A DNA stretch of 34,703 nt from Psychrobacter sp. Pi2-52 (GCF_904846705.1 NZ_CAJHBS010000028.1:1-34703); one strand, 5' to 3'. Shown: positions 16,827 through 26,584, counted from the first letter of the stretch. Made by a program: numbers and translations. The notes: generated by a model from the letters alone, not told the origin.

Positions 16827-19016
16827 ATGATGACAAATAACCAGACAGCAGATAGCGTAACAGCCATTAATGCACTAGAAAACTTCTCTGCCCAGTGTGA
16901 CAACGATGGTATTGTCACTGTCACGATTGACCAAAGCAAACGCAAAATGAATGTCATCGGTGACGGCTTTACGGAGGCGTTCGCCACGATAGTCGATAGT
17001 TTCATCAATGATGATTCAGCTACAGGCTTGATTCTCACATCGGCTAAAGAAACCTTCGTGGTTGGCGCAGATATCGATCAATTGAACCAGATAAAGACAG
17101 CCGAGCAAGCATTTGTAGTGACTGAAGAATTAAAAGGTAGTTTGCGCAAGCTTGAAATGTCAGGCAAACCTGTGGTCGCTGCGATGACAGGAACTGCATT
17201 AGGCGGCGGTTTAGAGCTCGCGCTAGCATGTCATTATCGTATTGCGATTGACACACCCAAGACCAAGCTTGGTTTGCCTGAGGTGAAACTGGGCTTATTA
17301 CCTGGCGGCGGTGGTACTCAGCGCTTACCAAGGTTAGTCGGTATTCAAGCAGCACTGGAGCTGATGACGCAAGGCAAAGAACTTCGCGCTGCTGCTGCAA
17401 AAGACATCGGACTTATTGATGCGACTGCTACTGATCAAGCAGATATGCTGAAGCAAGCAAAAGACTGGATTCAAAATAATCCAAGTGCGCAGCAGCCATG
17501 GGATAAGAAAGGCTTTAAAATTCCTGGCGGCGATAGCAAGCATCCAAAGGTAGTTCCTATATTCTCTATCGCCCCAGCCATGGCTAATCAGAAATCACAT
17601 GGTAACTATCCTGCGATCACCCATATTATGTCTTGTGTGTTTGAAGGATGCCTAGTGGATATCGATACAGGGCTTGAGATCGAGTCGCGTTATTTTGCCG
17701 CTTGCGTACGGTCCACTGAATCTAGAAACATGATCAACACCTTATGGACGCAGCTGAATAGCATCAAAAAAGGTCAGTCTCGTCCTCAAGGATTTGAACG
17801 CACAACCACTAAAAAAGTCGGTATCTTGGGCGCTGGCATGATGGGCGCTGGCATTGCTTATGTCACTGCCAAAGCAGGTATAGATGTCGTGCTATTGGAC
17901 ACAGAGATTGCTAATGCTGAAAAAGGCAAAGCGTACTCTGCTAATATTTTGGATAAAGCCATCAGCCGAAAGCACGCTACCGAAGAGAAAAAACAAGCTC
18001 TACTAGGACGTATCACGCCAACAGTCTCTTACGATGATTTAGCAGATTGTGATCTTATTATTGAAGCGGTGTTTGAAAACCGAGAAATTAAAGCCAAATG
18101 TACCCAGCAGAGTGAAGCGGTGATTTCAGATACTGCCGTTTATGCATCTAATACTTCAACACTGCCGATCACAGGACTGGCAAAAGCCAGTACACGCCCA
18201 AATCAATTCATCGGTCTGCACTTTTTCTCACCAGTAGACAAGATGCCGCTGGTTGAGATTATCATGGGTGAGCAAACCGATGATGCGACATTGGCAAAAG
18301 CGTTTGATTATGTACTACAAATCGGCAAAACGCCTATCGTCGTCAATGACAGTCGCGGTTTTTATACGTCGCGTGTGTTTGGCACCTATGTATCAGAGGG
18401 TATTGCGATGCTAGGAGAGGGCGTGCATCCTCGCAGCATTGAAGTCGCTGGACTAAAAACAGGCATGCCGATGCCGCCATTAGCATTACAAGATGAAGTT
18501 TCGTTGAGTTTGGCACTGCATGTCAGCGAACAGCAACAGCTTGATATGGCAGCCGAAGGCAAGCCGATGGCGGTGCGTCCTTCATACGAGATACTAAAAG
18601 CGCTAGTCAATGAGCATGGGCGTGAAGGCAAAAAAAATGGCAAAGGCTTTTATGAATATCCTGCAGGAAGTGATAAGTACTTATGGCCTGAGTTGATAAA
18701 CTTATATCCGCCAAAGTCAGAGCAACCCTCGCAGCAAGATTTGGTTGATCGGCTAATGTTTATTCAAGCCAATGAATCTGCCAAATGCTATGAGGAAAAT
18801 GTCGTGCGCTCAGTTGCCGATACCAATATAGGTTCTATCTTTGGTTGGGGATTTGCTCCGCAGCACGGGGGCACGCTACAGTTTATCAATGCAATGGGCG
18901 TGAGTGCGTTTGTTGAGCGTAGCCGTGAGCTGGCTGCGAAATATGGTGAGCGTTTTGAGCCTGCTCAAATCTTGCTAGATATGGCAGCCAAAGGCGAGGC
19001 GTTCTCCGATGACTGA
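16827..19016 (+). CDS. Bifunctional enoyl-CoA hydratase / 3-hydroxyacyl-CoA dehydrogenase
   Basis: 729-residue FadB/FadJ-type multifunctional enzyme. The N-terminal crotonase domain has TGTALGGGLELALA with Glu130, and GLPEVKLGLLPGGGG with Glu152, the two hydratase glutamates. The NAD-binding dehydrogenase domain begins at about 329 (GILGAGMMGAG, 332-342) and has the catalytic His465 in GLHFFSPVDKMP. Two C-terminal dehydrogenase repeats follow. Together these do hydration and oxidation between the dehydrogenase and thiolase steps. AAGGG precedes the ATG by 6 nt; a second ATG is adjacent. The stop overlaps the next gene's start by 8 bp, indicating translational coupling. Confidence 0.94.
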   Translation: MMTNNQTADSVTAINALENFSAQCDNDGIVTVTIDQSKRKMNVIGDGFTEAFATIVDSFINDDSATGLILTSAKETFVVGADIDQLNQIKTAEQAFVVTEELKGSLRKLEMSGKPVVAAMTGTALGGGLELALACHYRIAIDTPKTKLGLPEVKLGLLPGGGGTQRLPRLVGIQAALELMTQGKELRAAAAKDIGLIDATATDQADMLKQAKDWIQNNPSAQQPWDKKGFKIPGGDSKHPKVVPIFSIAPAMANQKSHGNYPAITHIMSCVFEGCLVDIDTGLEIESRYFAACVRSTESRNMINTLWTQLNSIKKGQSRPQGFERTTTKKVGILGAGMMGAGIAYVTAKAGIDVVLLDTEIANAEKGKAYSANILDKAISRKHATEEKKQALLGRITPTVSYDDLADCDLIIEAVFENREIKAKCTQQSEAVISDTAVYASNTSTLPITGLAKASTRPNQFIGLHFFSPVDKMPLVEIIMGEQTDDATLAKAFDYVLQIGKTPIVVNDSRGFYTSRVFGTYVSEGIAMLGEGVHPRSIEVAGLKTGMPMPPLALQDEVSLSLALHVSEQQQLDMAAEGKPMAVRPSYEILKALVNEHGREGKKNGKGFYEYPAGSDKYLWPELINLYPPKSEQPSQQDLVDRLMFIQANESAKCYEENVVRSVADTNIGSIFGWGFAPQHGGTLQFINAMGVSAFVERSRELAAKYGERFEPAQILLDMAAKGEAFSDD

Positions 19017-20133
19017 CATGCATTTATCAAATCATGATCAAATGGCAGACTGTCTACAAGGGTTACGAGTGATCGATCTGACTCGTAATCTACCTGGGCC
19101 TTTTGCTACGCGTTTGCTTGCGGACTTGGGTGCAGACGTCCTTAAAATCGAACCCAAACAGGGTGACCCTGCTCGAGTATTTGGTGAGCTCTTCGCAGCT
19201 CTAAACCACGGTAAGATGACCGAAAAGCATGACTTTCATGATCCCAAAGCGATTGAGGCGATAAAAGCACATCTGAAAAAGGCTGATGTGATGCTAGATA
19301 GCTTTCGCCCAGGTGTCTTGGCAGAAATGGGACTAGATGCTAAGACCTTGCATGTCATCAACCCAAAACTAGTAATAGTGTCAATCACTGGCTATGGCGT
19401 AGCAGATTGTCATTCAACAGAAGATGCTGACTCAGAAGATGGCTCTCAAGTGAATCATGACTGGGCCAATAAGGCAGGTCACGATATTAACTTTATGGCT
19501 ATGAGTGGTGTGCTTGACCAGCTAAAAACAGCGCAGGGTGAGCAGGCCATGCCTAATATCCAGTTTGCGGATTTGGCAGGTGGTAGTGATACAGCAGTGA
19601 TAGCACTGTTGGCTGCCGTATTTGCCGCGCAGCGTACGGGCAGGGGACGACACGTTGCTGTTAGTATGACGCACAGCCTTTATAATCATATGGTCATGCC
19701 AAAGGTCACAGGCAAACTGATTAATAGCCTTTCAGGAAATGGCTTAAACGACACTCTACTGCCGCAGCATGATTTTTTAGGCGGTGCATTGCCATGCTAT
19801 CGATTGTACCAAACCGCTGACCAGCGCTATATGGCGGTTGGTGCCTTGGAGCTGAAGTTTTGGCAAGGGCTATGTCAGGTATTGGAGCTACCAGCGCTTA
19901 AAGAAACACACTGGCAACTTGGTATCATGCCCAATAGACCTGAGAGTGAGGCTGCGACCAACACAATCGCGGAAAAATTCGCCAGTCAAACGCTTGAACA
20001 TTGGCAATGTGTATTTGCAGCAACTGATGTCTGTGTGACCCCTGTGCTCAGTTTGCATGAAGCTAAAGCTCACCCTTTATTTGCACATCAAGATGAACAT
20101 CATGCAATATCAGGATGGCAGCAAGTGAATTAG
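19009..20133 (+). CDS. CaiB/BaiF CoA-transferase family, alpha-methylacyl-CoA racemase-like
   Basis: 374-residue single-domain class III CoA-transferase-fold protein. It starts with GLRVIDLTRNLPGPFATRLL (18-37) and LGADVLKIEP. The racemase-type catalytic pair is apparent as His158 in GHDINF and Asp188 in FADLAGGS, as in bacterial alpha-methylacyl-CoA racemases. True CoA transferases of this fold use an aspartate in a different setting, so racemase is favoured but not certain. It overlaps the FadB-type gene by 8 bp. A racemase beside beta-oxidation genes fits methyl-branched acyl-CoA degradation, where the 2-methyl centre must be S. A second ATG lies 9 bp into the frame. Confidence 0.85.
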   Translation: MTDMHLSNHDQMADCLQGLRVIDLTRNLPGPFATRLLADLGADVLKIEPKQGDPARVFGELFAALNHGKMTEKHDFHDPKAIEAIKAHLKKADVMLDSFRPGVLAEMGLDAKTLHVINPKLVIVSITGYGVADCHSTEDADSEDGSQVNHDWANKAGHDINFMAMSGVLDQLKTAQGEQAMPNIQFADLAGGSDTAVIALLAAVFAAQRTGRGRHVAVSMTHSLYNHMVMPKVTGKLINSLSGNGLNDTLLPQHDFLGGALPCYRLYQTADQRYMAVGALELKFWQGLCQVLELPALKETHWQLGIMPNRPESEAATNTIAEKFASQTLEHWQCVFAATDVCVTPVLSLHEAKAHPLFAHQDEHHAISGWQQVN

Positions 20134-20409
20134 TATGTAAGTAGTCTTAGAGAAAAGAGAAGAAGATATTGAGCCGCTGCTGGCTAGTATCTTTTCTTAG
20201 TCTTTATTACTCTGACTGTCTGTATAAATCAGAGTGATTGAACTTGTATATTTATAACTGTCTATCTAAAATTGCCTGAATAAGAGACAATACGCCCATA
20301 AATCCTAAAGTTTTACGGTACTGAAGCATAGTAGCGCGTTCAAAGGCTCTTAGAGATTGAGCAACACTGATATTTAACAAATTTAACTTAAGCAAAAAGG
20401 CAGTTCTGA

Positions 20410-21114
20410 ATGACCAAACATAACCCGTATAATTTTTTACCTTTGCAGCCAACAGGTAGAAACGAGACCAATACTGCTAATACCTATGCTCCTGAAGATA
20501 TGATTAAAATATACGAGCAGCAGTTTCTCATTCAAGTGCCAGAAGGAGAGCTGACCGAGTTTTTGCCAGCGTTAAAAGCATTCTATGATATCGATAACCA
20601 TACCTTAGATGTCAGTGCCATTATTTTTGATGCAATTGCAGACTCTGCTATCATTTATAATCACAAAATCAAAGTCGGCGACTATCAGATATTAGGTGAG
20701 TTGATAGAAGAAGCGATTGAATATGATGAAGACAACAAAAGTGATGAAAGCGCTGAAAACGAAGAGATTCAGGCCTATACATTAGAGTGCCAACGTACTT
20801 TCTTCATTAATGATGTAGAGATACCTTATCATTTTAACCTATTCATTTATGGCGACGGTTATTCTACTTTGACCAAAAAAGAAACCGTACTAGAAAAAAT
20901 GTACTGGTTTGTCAGAGGTAGATTTGAAGAAGATTTATTAGATGATACTGAAGATAATGACAGCTTAGAATCGATTAATGCTCAACTGGCCAGTTTAGGC
21001 ATTCGTGAAATGGATCTGACGACTGTAGATGAGATAATCAGCTATGTAGAAGGCAGTATCATTGACGATCCCATGGTGGACGAGCTTAATAAACTGTTGG
21101 ATGATGCTGAATAG
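20410..21114 (+). CDS. Hypothetical acidic protein, 234 aa
   Basis: Unrecognised soluble protein with very acidic stretches (around 109-122, 174-184 and the C-terminus) and no signal peptide or membrane segment. The core alternates short strands (LECQRTFFINDVEIPYHFNLFIYGDGY) and helices. AAAAGG lies 9 nt upstream of the ATG. A clear terminator follows 71 bp after the stop, so it is probably monocistronic. Its neighbours give no hint of function. Confidence 0.75.
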   Translation: MTKHNPYNFLPLQPTGRNETNTANTYAPEDMIKIYEQQFLIQVPEGELTEFLPALKAFYDIDNHTLDVSAIIFDAIADSAIIYNHKIKVGDYQILGELIEEAIEYDEDNKSDESAENEEIQAYTLECQRTFFINDVEIPYHFNLFIYGDGYSTLTKKETVLEKMYWFVRGRFEEDLLDDTEDNDSLESINAQLASLGIREMDLTTVDEIISYVEGSIIDDPMVDELNKLLDDAE

Positions 21115-21185
21115 TGAGTAAGATAAGTTAGTAGAGTAATCAGCAAAAGAACAGATTTGAAAAATTATATAGCTGAAAAACTAGA

Positions 21186-21226
21186 AAAAAGCCTCACTGC
21201 TCGTATGATGAATGGTGAGGCTTTTT
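21186..21226. terminator. Rho-independent terminator, bidirectional in form
   Basis: AAAAAGCCTCAC (21186-21197) pairs perfectly with GTGAGGCTTTTT (21215-21226) across a 17-nt loop. The T run ends the plus-strand stem, and the A run would serve the other direction. The AAGCCTCAC arm is the same as in the terminator at 13227. Confidence 0.93.
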
Positions 21227-21426
21227 AAACTCACAACCTCATAAATAAGTTCTTTCGTCATCATTCAAAATTACATGACGCTATACATTTCTAGGTTTTT
21301 ATCCATCTCCCCTCAAAGGGTCAGTCGATTTCCTATATAATGTGAGCTATTTCGTTATTGTTGATCCATTCAATTTAGGCTTTTTTCTTAGCAAAAAACG
21401 CTTCTTATCAGGTAAAACGGTGCTTT

Positions 21427-22431
21427 ATGTTCAACGCTTCCTCGACTCGTTTAAATAAATACATCAGCGAAAGTGGTATTTGCTCTAGGCGAGACGCTGA
21501 CCGCTTTATTGAACAAGGTAATGTATACATTAATGGCAAACGTGCGTCGGTAGGTGATCAAGTGGTCGCTGGTGATGCAGTAAAAGTTAATGGGCAGCTT
21601 ATTGAGCCACGAGAGCCTGATGATTTTATTTTTATTGCGTTGAATAAGCCAGTGGGCATTGTGAGCACCACGGAAAGCTCCGAGAAAAATAATATTGTCG
21701 ATTTTGTGCGACATAGTTTGCGTATTTTTCCGATTGGCCGTTTGGACAAAGATTCCCAAGGTTTGATATTTTTGACTAATAACGGTGATTTGGTCAATAA
21801 GGTATTGCGTGCTGGCAATAATCACGAGAAAGAATATCTAGTTACAGTAAATAAGCCGTTAACGGATAGTGTTATCGAAGGTTTGGCGGGCGGTGTGCCG
21901 ATGCTCGGCAAGATGACCAAAAAATGCCCAGTGACTAAAGTAGCTCCTAATGTATTTAATATCACGCTCGTACAAGGTTTGAACCGTCAAATTCGTCGTA
22001 TGTGTGAGCACTTTGGCTACGAAGTCGTCAAGCTTGAACGTACGCGGATTATGAATGTAAGTCTCAAAGGTCTTCCCGTTGGTGACTGGCGGGACTTGAC
22101 TCCAAAAGAGCTGTCTGTGTTACTTAAATCTGTAGAAGATTCTTCTTCGCAAGATAATCACTCAAACAAGAAATCTCGCAATGCGCCACGAAAGAAACCT
22201 CGTACGGATGCTTCGTCAAAGTCAAAACCATCTACAAAATCGGCAGGGGCAGCAAAGGGGCGTAACAAATATGCCAAGGATGATGCTAGAAAACCAGCAG
22301 GTTCTAAAGGTAGGGATGGACGTCCTACTGGTCGTGGTAAGCCGTCAGGGGGTAATGGTAAGTCTGGAGGCAATGGCAAACCTACTACCAATGGCAGGCG
22401 TCCTTCGAAAGGTAGAGGATCTTCACGGTAA
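21427..22431 (+). CDS. rluF: 23S rRNA pseudouridine synthase RluF
   Basis: 334-residue RsuA/RluB-family enzyme that modifies 23S rRNA (U2604 in E. coli numbering). It matches remembered E. coli RluF nearly word for word: [19 protein letters not shown] in the S4 domain (8-26), [13 protein letters not shown], catalytic Asp107 in [18 protein letters not shown] and [14 protein letters not shown]. The C-terminal tail (about 240-334) is low-complexity, rich in Lys, Arg, Gly, Ser and Asn. It is longer than in E. coli (290) and probably an RNA-binding extension. A TATAAT hexamer lies at 21336-21341, 85 bp upstream, but no good -35 was found. Confidence 0.96.
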   Translation: MFNASSTRLNKYISESGICSRRDADRFIEQGNVYINGKRASVGDQVVAGDAVKVNGQLIEPREPDDFIFIALNKPVGIVSTTESSEKNNIVDFVRHSLRIFPIGRLDKDSQGLIFLTNNGDLVNKVLRAGNNHEKEYLVTVNKPLTDSVIEGLAGGVPMLGKMTKKCPVTKVAPNVFNITLVQGLNRQIRRMCEHFGYEVVKLERTRIMNVSLKGLPVGDWRDLTPKELSVLLKSVEDSSSQDNHSNKKSRNAPRKKPRTDASSKSKPSTKSAGAAKGRNKYAKDDARKPAGSKGRDGRPTGRGKPSGGNGKSGGNGKPTTNGRRPSKGRGSSR

Positions 22432-22512
22432 TAATTTTTCACAATGTGACTGCTATATTTATTTCTAAAATAGCAGTAAGCTAAATAACTTTAGTCTTGA
22501 TGAGATAGTATT

Positions 22513-22956
22513 ATGTTTAAAATAAAAGTAGAGCGCATTGTCAAAAAACCGATTGATGAGGTATTTGAAGCACTGAGTGACCATGCCAGTTATGGCTCAT
22601 TTAAAGCGGTGGGAGTGGCTAAGTTGGTGAATGAAGGTGACGAGGAGCGCAATGGCGTCGGGGCTTTACGTAGCATTCAATCGGGACCTGTTAAGTTCTG
22701 GGAGCGGATTACAGCGTTTGAGCGTCCTACTCATATGCAATACCAAATCGAAAAATCTAAACCTATAAAAATGCAGCATGATAAAGGCGTCATTGATTTA
22801 AAAGACTTGGGCGATGGCACCACACACGTGACTTGGGTATCTGAGGGTCGATTGATGGTACCATTGCCATTAGTCGGTCGACTATTTGACCGTCAAATGC
22901 AGAAACAAGGAACCATAGGGTTTAGTAGCATACTCAAATCTATAGAAAGCCGCTAA
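22513..22956 (+). CDS. SRPBCC-family protein (polyketide cyclase/START-like)
   Basis: 147-residue single-domain protein of the START/SRPBCC helix-grip fold, which binds small hydrophobic ligands. It begins with a typical beta strand and helix (VERIVKKPIDEVFEALSDHASYGSF). A GVGALRSI strand follows, then WERITAFE, a central MQYQIEKSKP strand and a C-terminal helix. The ligand is unknown. It lies 81 bp after rluF, and no strong terminator is seen between them. Only a weak GAGA-like ribosome site precedes the ATG. Confidence 0.8.
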   Translation: MFKIKVERIVKKPIDEVFEALSDHASYGSFKAVGVAKLVNEGDEERNGVGALRSIQSGPVKFWERITAFERPTHMQYQIEKSKPIKMQHDKGVIDLKDLGDGTTHVTWVSEGRLMVPLPLVGRLFDRQMQKQGTIGFSSILKSIESR

Positions 22957-22965
22957 TCTAGCGGC
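22949..22965 (+). terminator. Short hairpin overlapping the SRPBCC stop codon
   Basis: GCCGCTA (22949-22955) and TAGCGGC (22959-22965) form a perfect 7-bp stem with a 3-nt loop that includes the stop codon. GTTGGGTTTTCT follows, only moderately T-rich. It is either a weak terminator or an mRNA-stabilising hairpin. Confidence 0.5.
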
Positions 22966-23031
22966 AATGTTGGGTTTTCTGATATTACTCTCTACTGGTG
23001 GCTTGTTTTATTTGAGCCATCACTGTCAGTT

Positions 23032-23343
23032 TTAATCCGTTTTATTCTTAGCAGCTTCAATCTCGTTAAAACGCGCTAATTGCTCTGGCGTTGCTTTCTG
23101 TTGATACTTCTCTTTCCACTCAGCATAAGGCATGCCATAGACAAGCTCGCGCGCATCCTCGTATTCGATTTCAATACCACGCTCTTCACCAGCCGCTTTA
23201 TACCATTTAGATAAGCAGTTACGACAAAAGTCGGCAAGGTTCATTAGCTCAATATTTTGTACATCTTTGCGCTCGTCTAAATGAGTCAGTAAACGACGAA
23301 ATGCTGCAGCTTCTAACTCGATGTTTGATTCTAATTTTGCCAT
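23032..23343 (-). CDS. DUF1244-family protein
   Basis: 103-residue protein with the sequence FCRNCLSKWY (about 39-48), the hallmark of the small DUF1244 family, then YGMPYAEWKEKYQ. The two cysteines could bind a metal or be redox-active; no function is established to my knowledge. Length is normal for the family. AGGA lies about 8 nt upstream of the ATG. It is convergent with the SRPBCC gene and has its own upstream region. Confidence 0.88.
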   Translation of the reverse strand: MAKLESNIELEAAAFRRLLTHLDERKDVQNIELMNLADFCRNCLSKWYKAAGEERGIEIEYEDARELVYGMPYAEWKEKYQQKATPEQLARFNEIEAAKNKTD

Positions 23344-23698
23344 GATATTTTCCTAGTTATAATTGAGTCGTTTCAAAACTGAAATGATACTAACGATATA
23401 AATATTGCGCAACCTATGTCGTTCTATATTAAAAACACGCCCACCGAAACTCATCATAGCTTCGACTCATTTGTTTAAACCTTTTTAATCATAATATTAA
23501 ACCATACTTCATCTCTACATATGCTGTCGTCAAGAATGAGTCAGTTTTTCCTTTGGTTTTCGTACTGTAGCGTTGCTTTTTTTAGTCATACTAAACGCTT
23601 CAGCAAGTCGTTAGTTTATAAATTCTATCTATATGGTGTCTTCAGTATAGCTAAACATCATGCAATGGTGAAAAGATTATTCGCCGATTCTTTTGCCA
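23344..23698. other. Intergenic region, no gene seen
   Basis: 355 bp between the DUF1244 gene and the terminator of the CAP lipoprotein. A 65-codon plus-strand frame (23521-23718) ends inside that terminator hairpin and has no ribosome site, so it is not called. No repeat was noted. The DUF1244 promoter must lie here. Confidence 0.5.
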
Positions 23699-23730
23699 AA
23701 AAAACAGGTGCTCTTTAGTACCTGTTTTTT
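23699..23730. terminator. Rho-independent terminator of the CAP lipoprotein gene
   Basis: AAAAAACAGGT (23699-23709) pairs with ACCTGTTTTTT (23720-23730) across a 10-nt loop. On the minus strand the stem runs into seven T residues. It lies 13 bp beyond the gene's stop codon. Confidence 0.93.
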
Positions 23731-23743
23731 ATCAGTGGCAGTT

Positions 23744-25008
23744 TTAGTAATTTGTATCGCCTGTTGTGAAGCTGAATGACTTCCTTTGCAAAGTCTTGTC
23801 ATTGACCAATAAGTCAAAGCTTACTGTGTACTTGGTATTAGCATAAAGACCACAGTTTGTTTTTGAAGAGGTAACGCCACAACTATTCAGACTATCGGTA
23901 ATTGGTAAAATGAACGCTTTGTTCTCTGGAAGATCGTATACCGTGCCTTTTTGAGGAACATTTTCATCGTCAATCAAATCAACAGGCACATCAGTCTTGC
24001 GAACGGTGTCATAAAACTCAATATTACTAACTTTGATTTTGTCTGCTTCTGGAGCGAATATATAAACTGGTTGCCCAATAGGGTCTGTACGCAAGTTACG
24101 ACCTGTACCTGCTACTGGACTTGGGGATTCAGTCCATAACGCTGTAGAGGTGTCTATAACACCCTCACAAGGATAAATTATTAACCCACTTTTAGGGTAG
24201 TTTGTATTGGCTGTTGTTCCAGATGAACTATTGACTAATATAAATCCATTATTCAAAGTCGGACTTTTTCCAAATGGCGTATAAGTGATAACACTTGTGC
24301 CTGTCTTATCAAAGCTCGGGTTAACAAGCGATTGCAAGTGATAAGGTGCAGCAAACAAAGCCTTGATAAAGTCTTTAGCTTCTCGATTTGGCGTGTTAAC
24401 CATGCCATTGGAGTTAAACGACTCTTTTTGAGTGATATTTTCAGCGATTACAAGACCTGGCGCTGTGTAACCAGCGGTTTTGATGCGCTCAGTAAGTGTG
24501 CCGCCTGTAAAGTAAGGGTTAGCGTCACCTGATATTGACTCAAATCCTACCAGTTTGTGCTCGTAATGTGGGTTGTAGTTTACCTTGCCGTTAGAATATA
24601 AGTATTGCAAGTACATTGCATGTTTGCGAGAGATGGCCGCCAACTCTTCATCATGCGAAACACCTCCAAGATCACATGATTGACGGTTAAGGCTAATCAT
24701 ATTAGAAGCTAATAAACTAGCACCCAACTGCTCTTGGTTGCCTAAAGAGCTAATAGTCACCTGCGTATAATCAGTCTCAACTGGATCAATTGAGTCAGTA
24801 GGTTCTGGGTCAACTGGATCCGTAGGTAAGGGATCAGTTGGTGTTGGATCGGTCGGCGCTGGGTCAGTTGGTGTTTCTACTACTAGCGGCGGCGTTGTCT
24901 TGTTTTATCAGAATTACCATCAGGACTACCGCCTCCGCCACAAGCCGCAAGGAATAAACTTAGGAATACAACACTGCTTACACCTTGGCTTGCTAAAATT
25001 TTTTTCAT
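23744..25008 (-). pseudogene. CAP (SCP/PR-1)-domain lipoprotein, frameshifted
   Basis: The signal sequence starts at the ATG at 25008 (AAGGA upstream) and reads to a lipobox with Cys23 (LFLAAC, then GGGG). It hits a stop after 41 codons. The remainder continues in another frame: a proline/threonine/aspartate linker (repeated PTDP) and then a CAP domain (AISRKHAMYLQYL, TAGYTAPGLVIAENI) to 23744. Adding one A to the four-A tract at 24903-24906 (minus strand) joins both frames into about 421 residues, reading SDKNKTTPPL at the joint. The arithmetic fits: the offset is one base short. It is either a recent loss of function or a sequencing error. A GTG at 24760 is a possible but unlikely internal start, which would give a product without a signal peptide. 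Confidence 0.85.
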
Positions 25009-25047
25009 TATACTATCCTTAATAGAAACAGTTTTTTCAAATTACAG

Positions 25048-25773
25048 TTATTCAAATTCGCAGGCAATAGTTCTTGTTTGTGGTATATAGACTGCGCCCA
25101 TATCTATGATATCGCCATAACTATCAAATGGGCGACTTTTGAAATTTGGCCATATAGCCATCATATTGGCGCTAGATGAGAATTTAAGGCTTTCAACGCT
25201 GCCGTGTGACTCCCTTCTATATTTGTAAATATACTGCTCTAAAGGTTGACCACGATATTTCACACCGTTCTCAAATATCACTTTGTACTCACCGAAATCA
25301 CCGGACAGTTCGTTATCGTAAAAATCTCTATATTTAATCTCTTTGATCATGTCACGATATTCTAGTAACCATTCAGATCTAGGTTTGACGAAATTGTCAT
25401 ACCCTTTTTTACCTTGAAAACTCTCGGTAAATGCAGACAAGTTTTTCCTTACACCGTTGTAAGCTGGGTTTTCACCTGAGCAAGCATCTTCCATCCCGCC
25501 GAATAAGTAAACCATATCCTTACTTGTAATAGTATTTGATGTTTTTGTGGCAATGGTGGTGGCAGTTTTGACTTTGTTAGTAGAGTTTGCTGCTTTACTG
25601 TTGTTACCTAAGAAAGATTCATCGATACCTTTTTGTACACCTGTAGCAAAACTATCAACAAGACTCAAAGCCCCTTTTCCTACGGTACTACCTATCGTTT
25701 TACTTTCGGCACAGCCAGATAAGGCTATAAAACTGCTAATAACCAACACAGATAACGTATTTTTTGATTTCAT
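25048..25773 (-). CDS. Lipoprotein with 'MEDAC' block, copy 1
   Basis: 241-residue predicted lipoprotein with lipobox LSGC (Cys21), Ala at +2 and no inner-membrane retention Asp, so an outer-membrane location is likely. A low-complexity Thr/Lys/Asn linker follows. The globular part contains DMVYLFGGMEDACSG, SEWLLEYRDMI, YRGQPL, SSSANMMAI with NFKSR, and GAVYIPQTRTIACEF at the end. The same blocks recur in the 29058 protein, so the two are paralogues. I do not recognise a named family. It is 39 bp from the CAP gene and 34 bp from the next lipoprotein gene, which suggests an operon. Confidence 0.82.
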   Translation of the reverse strand: MKSKNTLSVLVISSFIALSGCAESKTIGSTVGKGALSLVDSFATGVQKGIDESFLGNNSKAANSTNKVKTATTIATKTSNTITSKDMVYLFGGMEDACSGENPAYNGVRKNLSAFTESFQGKKGYDNFVKPRSEWLLEYRDMIKEIKYRDFYDNELSGDFGEYKVIFENGVKYRGQPLEQYIYKYRRESHGSVESLKFSSSANMMAIWPNFKSRPFDSYGDIIDMGAVYIPQTRTIACEFE

Positions 25774-25807
25774 AGTTCATTCCGTTAAGTTTAAAATTAA
25801 AAAGATA

Positions 25808-26584
25808 TTAAAGATCAAAGGTGCAAGTAATATCGTTATAGTCAGCATCTAAAGCTCTCAAGTCCATAAGGGCGCTACTATAATCAGATTCAAAGAACTT
25901 ATCCAAACTTTTGGCAATACCAACATTACTTGAGGTACCTGCATTTGCATGATCTATGATTGAGTAGATATAAAGCGGTTGATACCCTGGCTTTTGCCAT
26001 TTATAAAACTGTTGTGAGAATAGCTCGTTTTCGCCCGTATCACAGTTCGATTTCACTCGGGTAATCTCGCTGGCTCTAAATATGTCTCCGAGTTTATATA
26101 CAGCACTCCCAGTCTCATCTTCCATAACCGCTTGACCTGAACCAATAGTTATTATCTCTGGCTGCTTTTTGGTACCATAAACTACCATGCCACCATAATC
26201 GTCAAGACCTCCTCTAATAGAGTAACTAGGATCCTCGGGTGAGTATTCGTTTTTGGTAGGCGCTTTGCTATACCACTCTTTAATATCAGGAGTATCTGCT
26301 AGCGATTCCCAACTCCAGTCTGTATTAGATTTCAATGCTAAATAGTCAGTAACGTTAGAAAATCTAGGAGGATTTTCGTCAATAGCTTCGATAGTTTCTA
26401 TTTCTTCAGTCTCTACTACAGGTTCAGCAATAGCCGTTGAATCAGTGGCGACTACTGTCGTAGGAGCTATTTCTTCAGGAGTAGTGACCTTTGTCGTTTC
26501 CTCTACTGAAGTGGTTTCAGAACATCCCGATATAGCCATTAAGCTACTTATTGCGAATATAGATAAGATATGATTGGCCTGCAT
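25808..26584 (-). CDS. Lipoprotein, 258 aa, unknown function
   Basis: Predicted lipoprotein with lipobox ISGC (Cys21). It has a long acidic Thr/Glu/Val linker (about 24-70) that could span the periplasm, then a globular domain. The domain has two Cys residues outside the lipobox (in VKSNCDTGENE and ITCTFDL). The signal peptide is nearly the same as that of the neighbouring 25048 protein. AAGGA lies 7 nt upstream of the ATG. It is not clearly related to the MEDAC paralogues in its globular part. Function unknown. Confidence 0.8.
   Translation of the reverse strand: MQANHILSIFAISSLMAISGCSETTSVEETTKVTTPEEIAPTTVVATDSTAIAEPVVETEEIETIEAIDENPPRFSNVTDYLALKSNTDWSWESLADTPDIKEWYSKAPTKNEYSPEDPSYSIRGGLDDYGGMVVYGTKKQPEIITIGSGQAVMEDETGSAVYKLGDIFRASEITRVKSNCDTGENELFSQQFYKWQKPGYQPLYIYSIIDHANAGTSSNVGIAKSLDKFFESDYSSALMDLRALDADYNDITCTFDL

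Noticed and set aside
19009..20133. DddD-type DMSP CoA-transferase/lyase
   Set aside because: DddD has two tandem CaiB domains and about 830 residues. This protein has one domain of 374 residues with a racemase-like His/Asp pair.
20209..20235. Hairpin (ACTCTGA/TCAGAGT) after the racemase-like gene as a terminator
   Set aside because: The stem is only 7 bp and lacks a following T run, so a terminator is not supported.
20252..20452. 66-codon minus-strand frame whose end looked somewhat like a transposase C-terminus
   Set aside because: It starts inside the opposite-strand 20410 gene, no family could be named, and no inverted repeats or other transposase parts are nearby.
23521..23718. 65-codon plus-strand frame
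   Set aside because: It ends within the terminator at 23699-23730, with no ribosome site or recognisable features.
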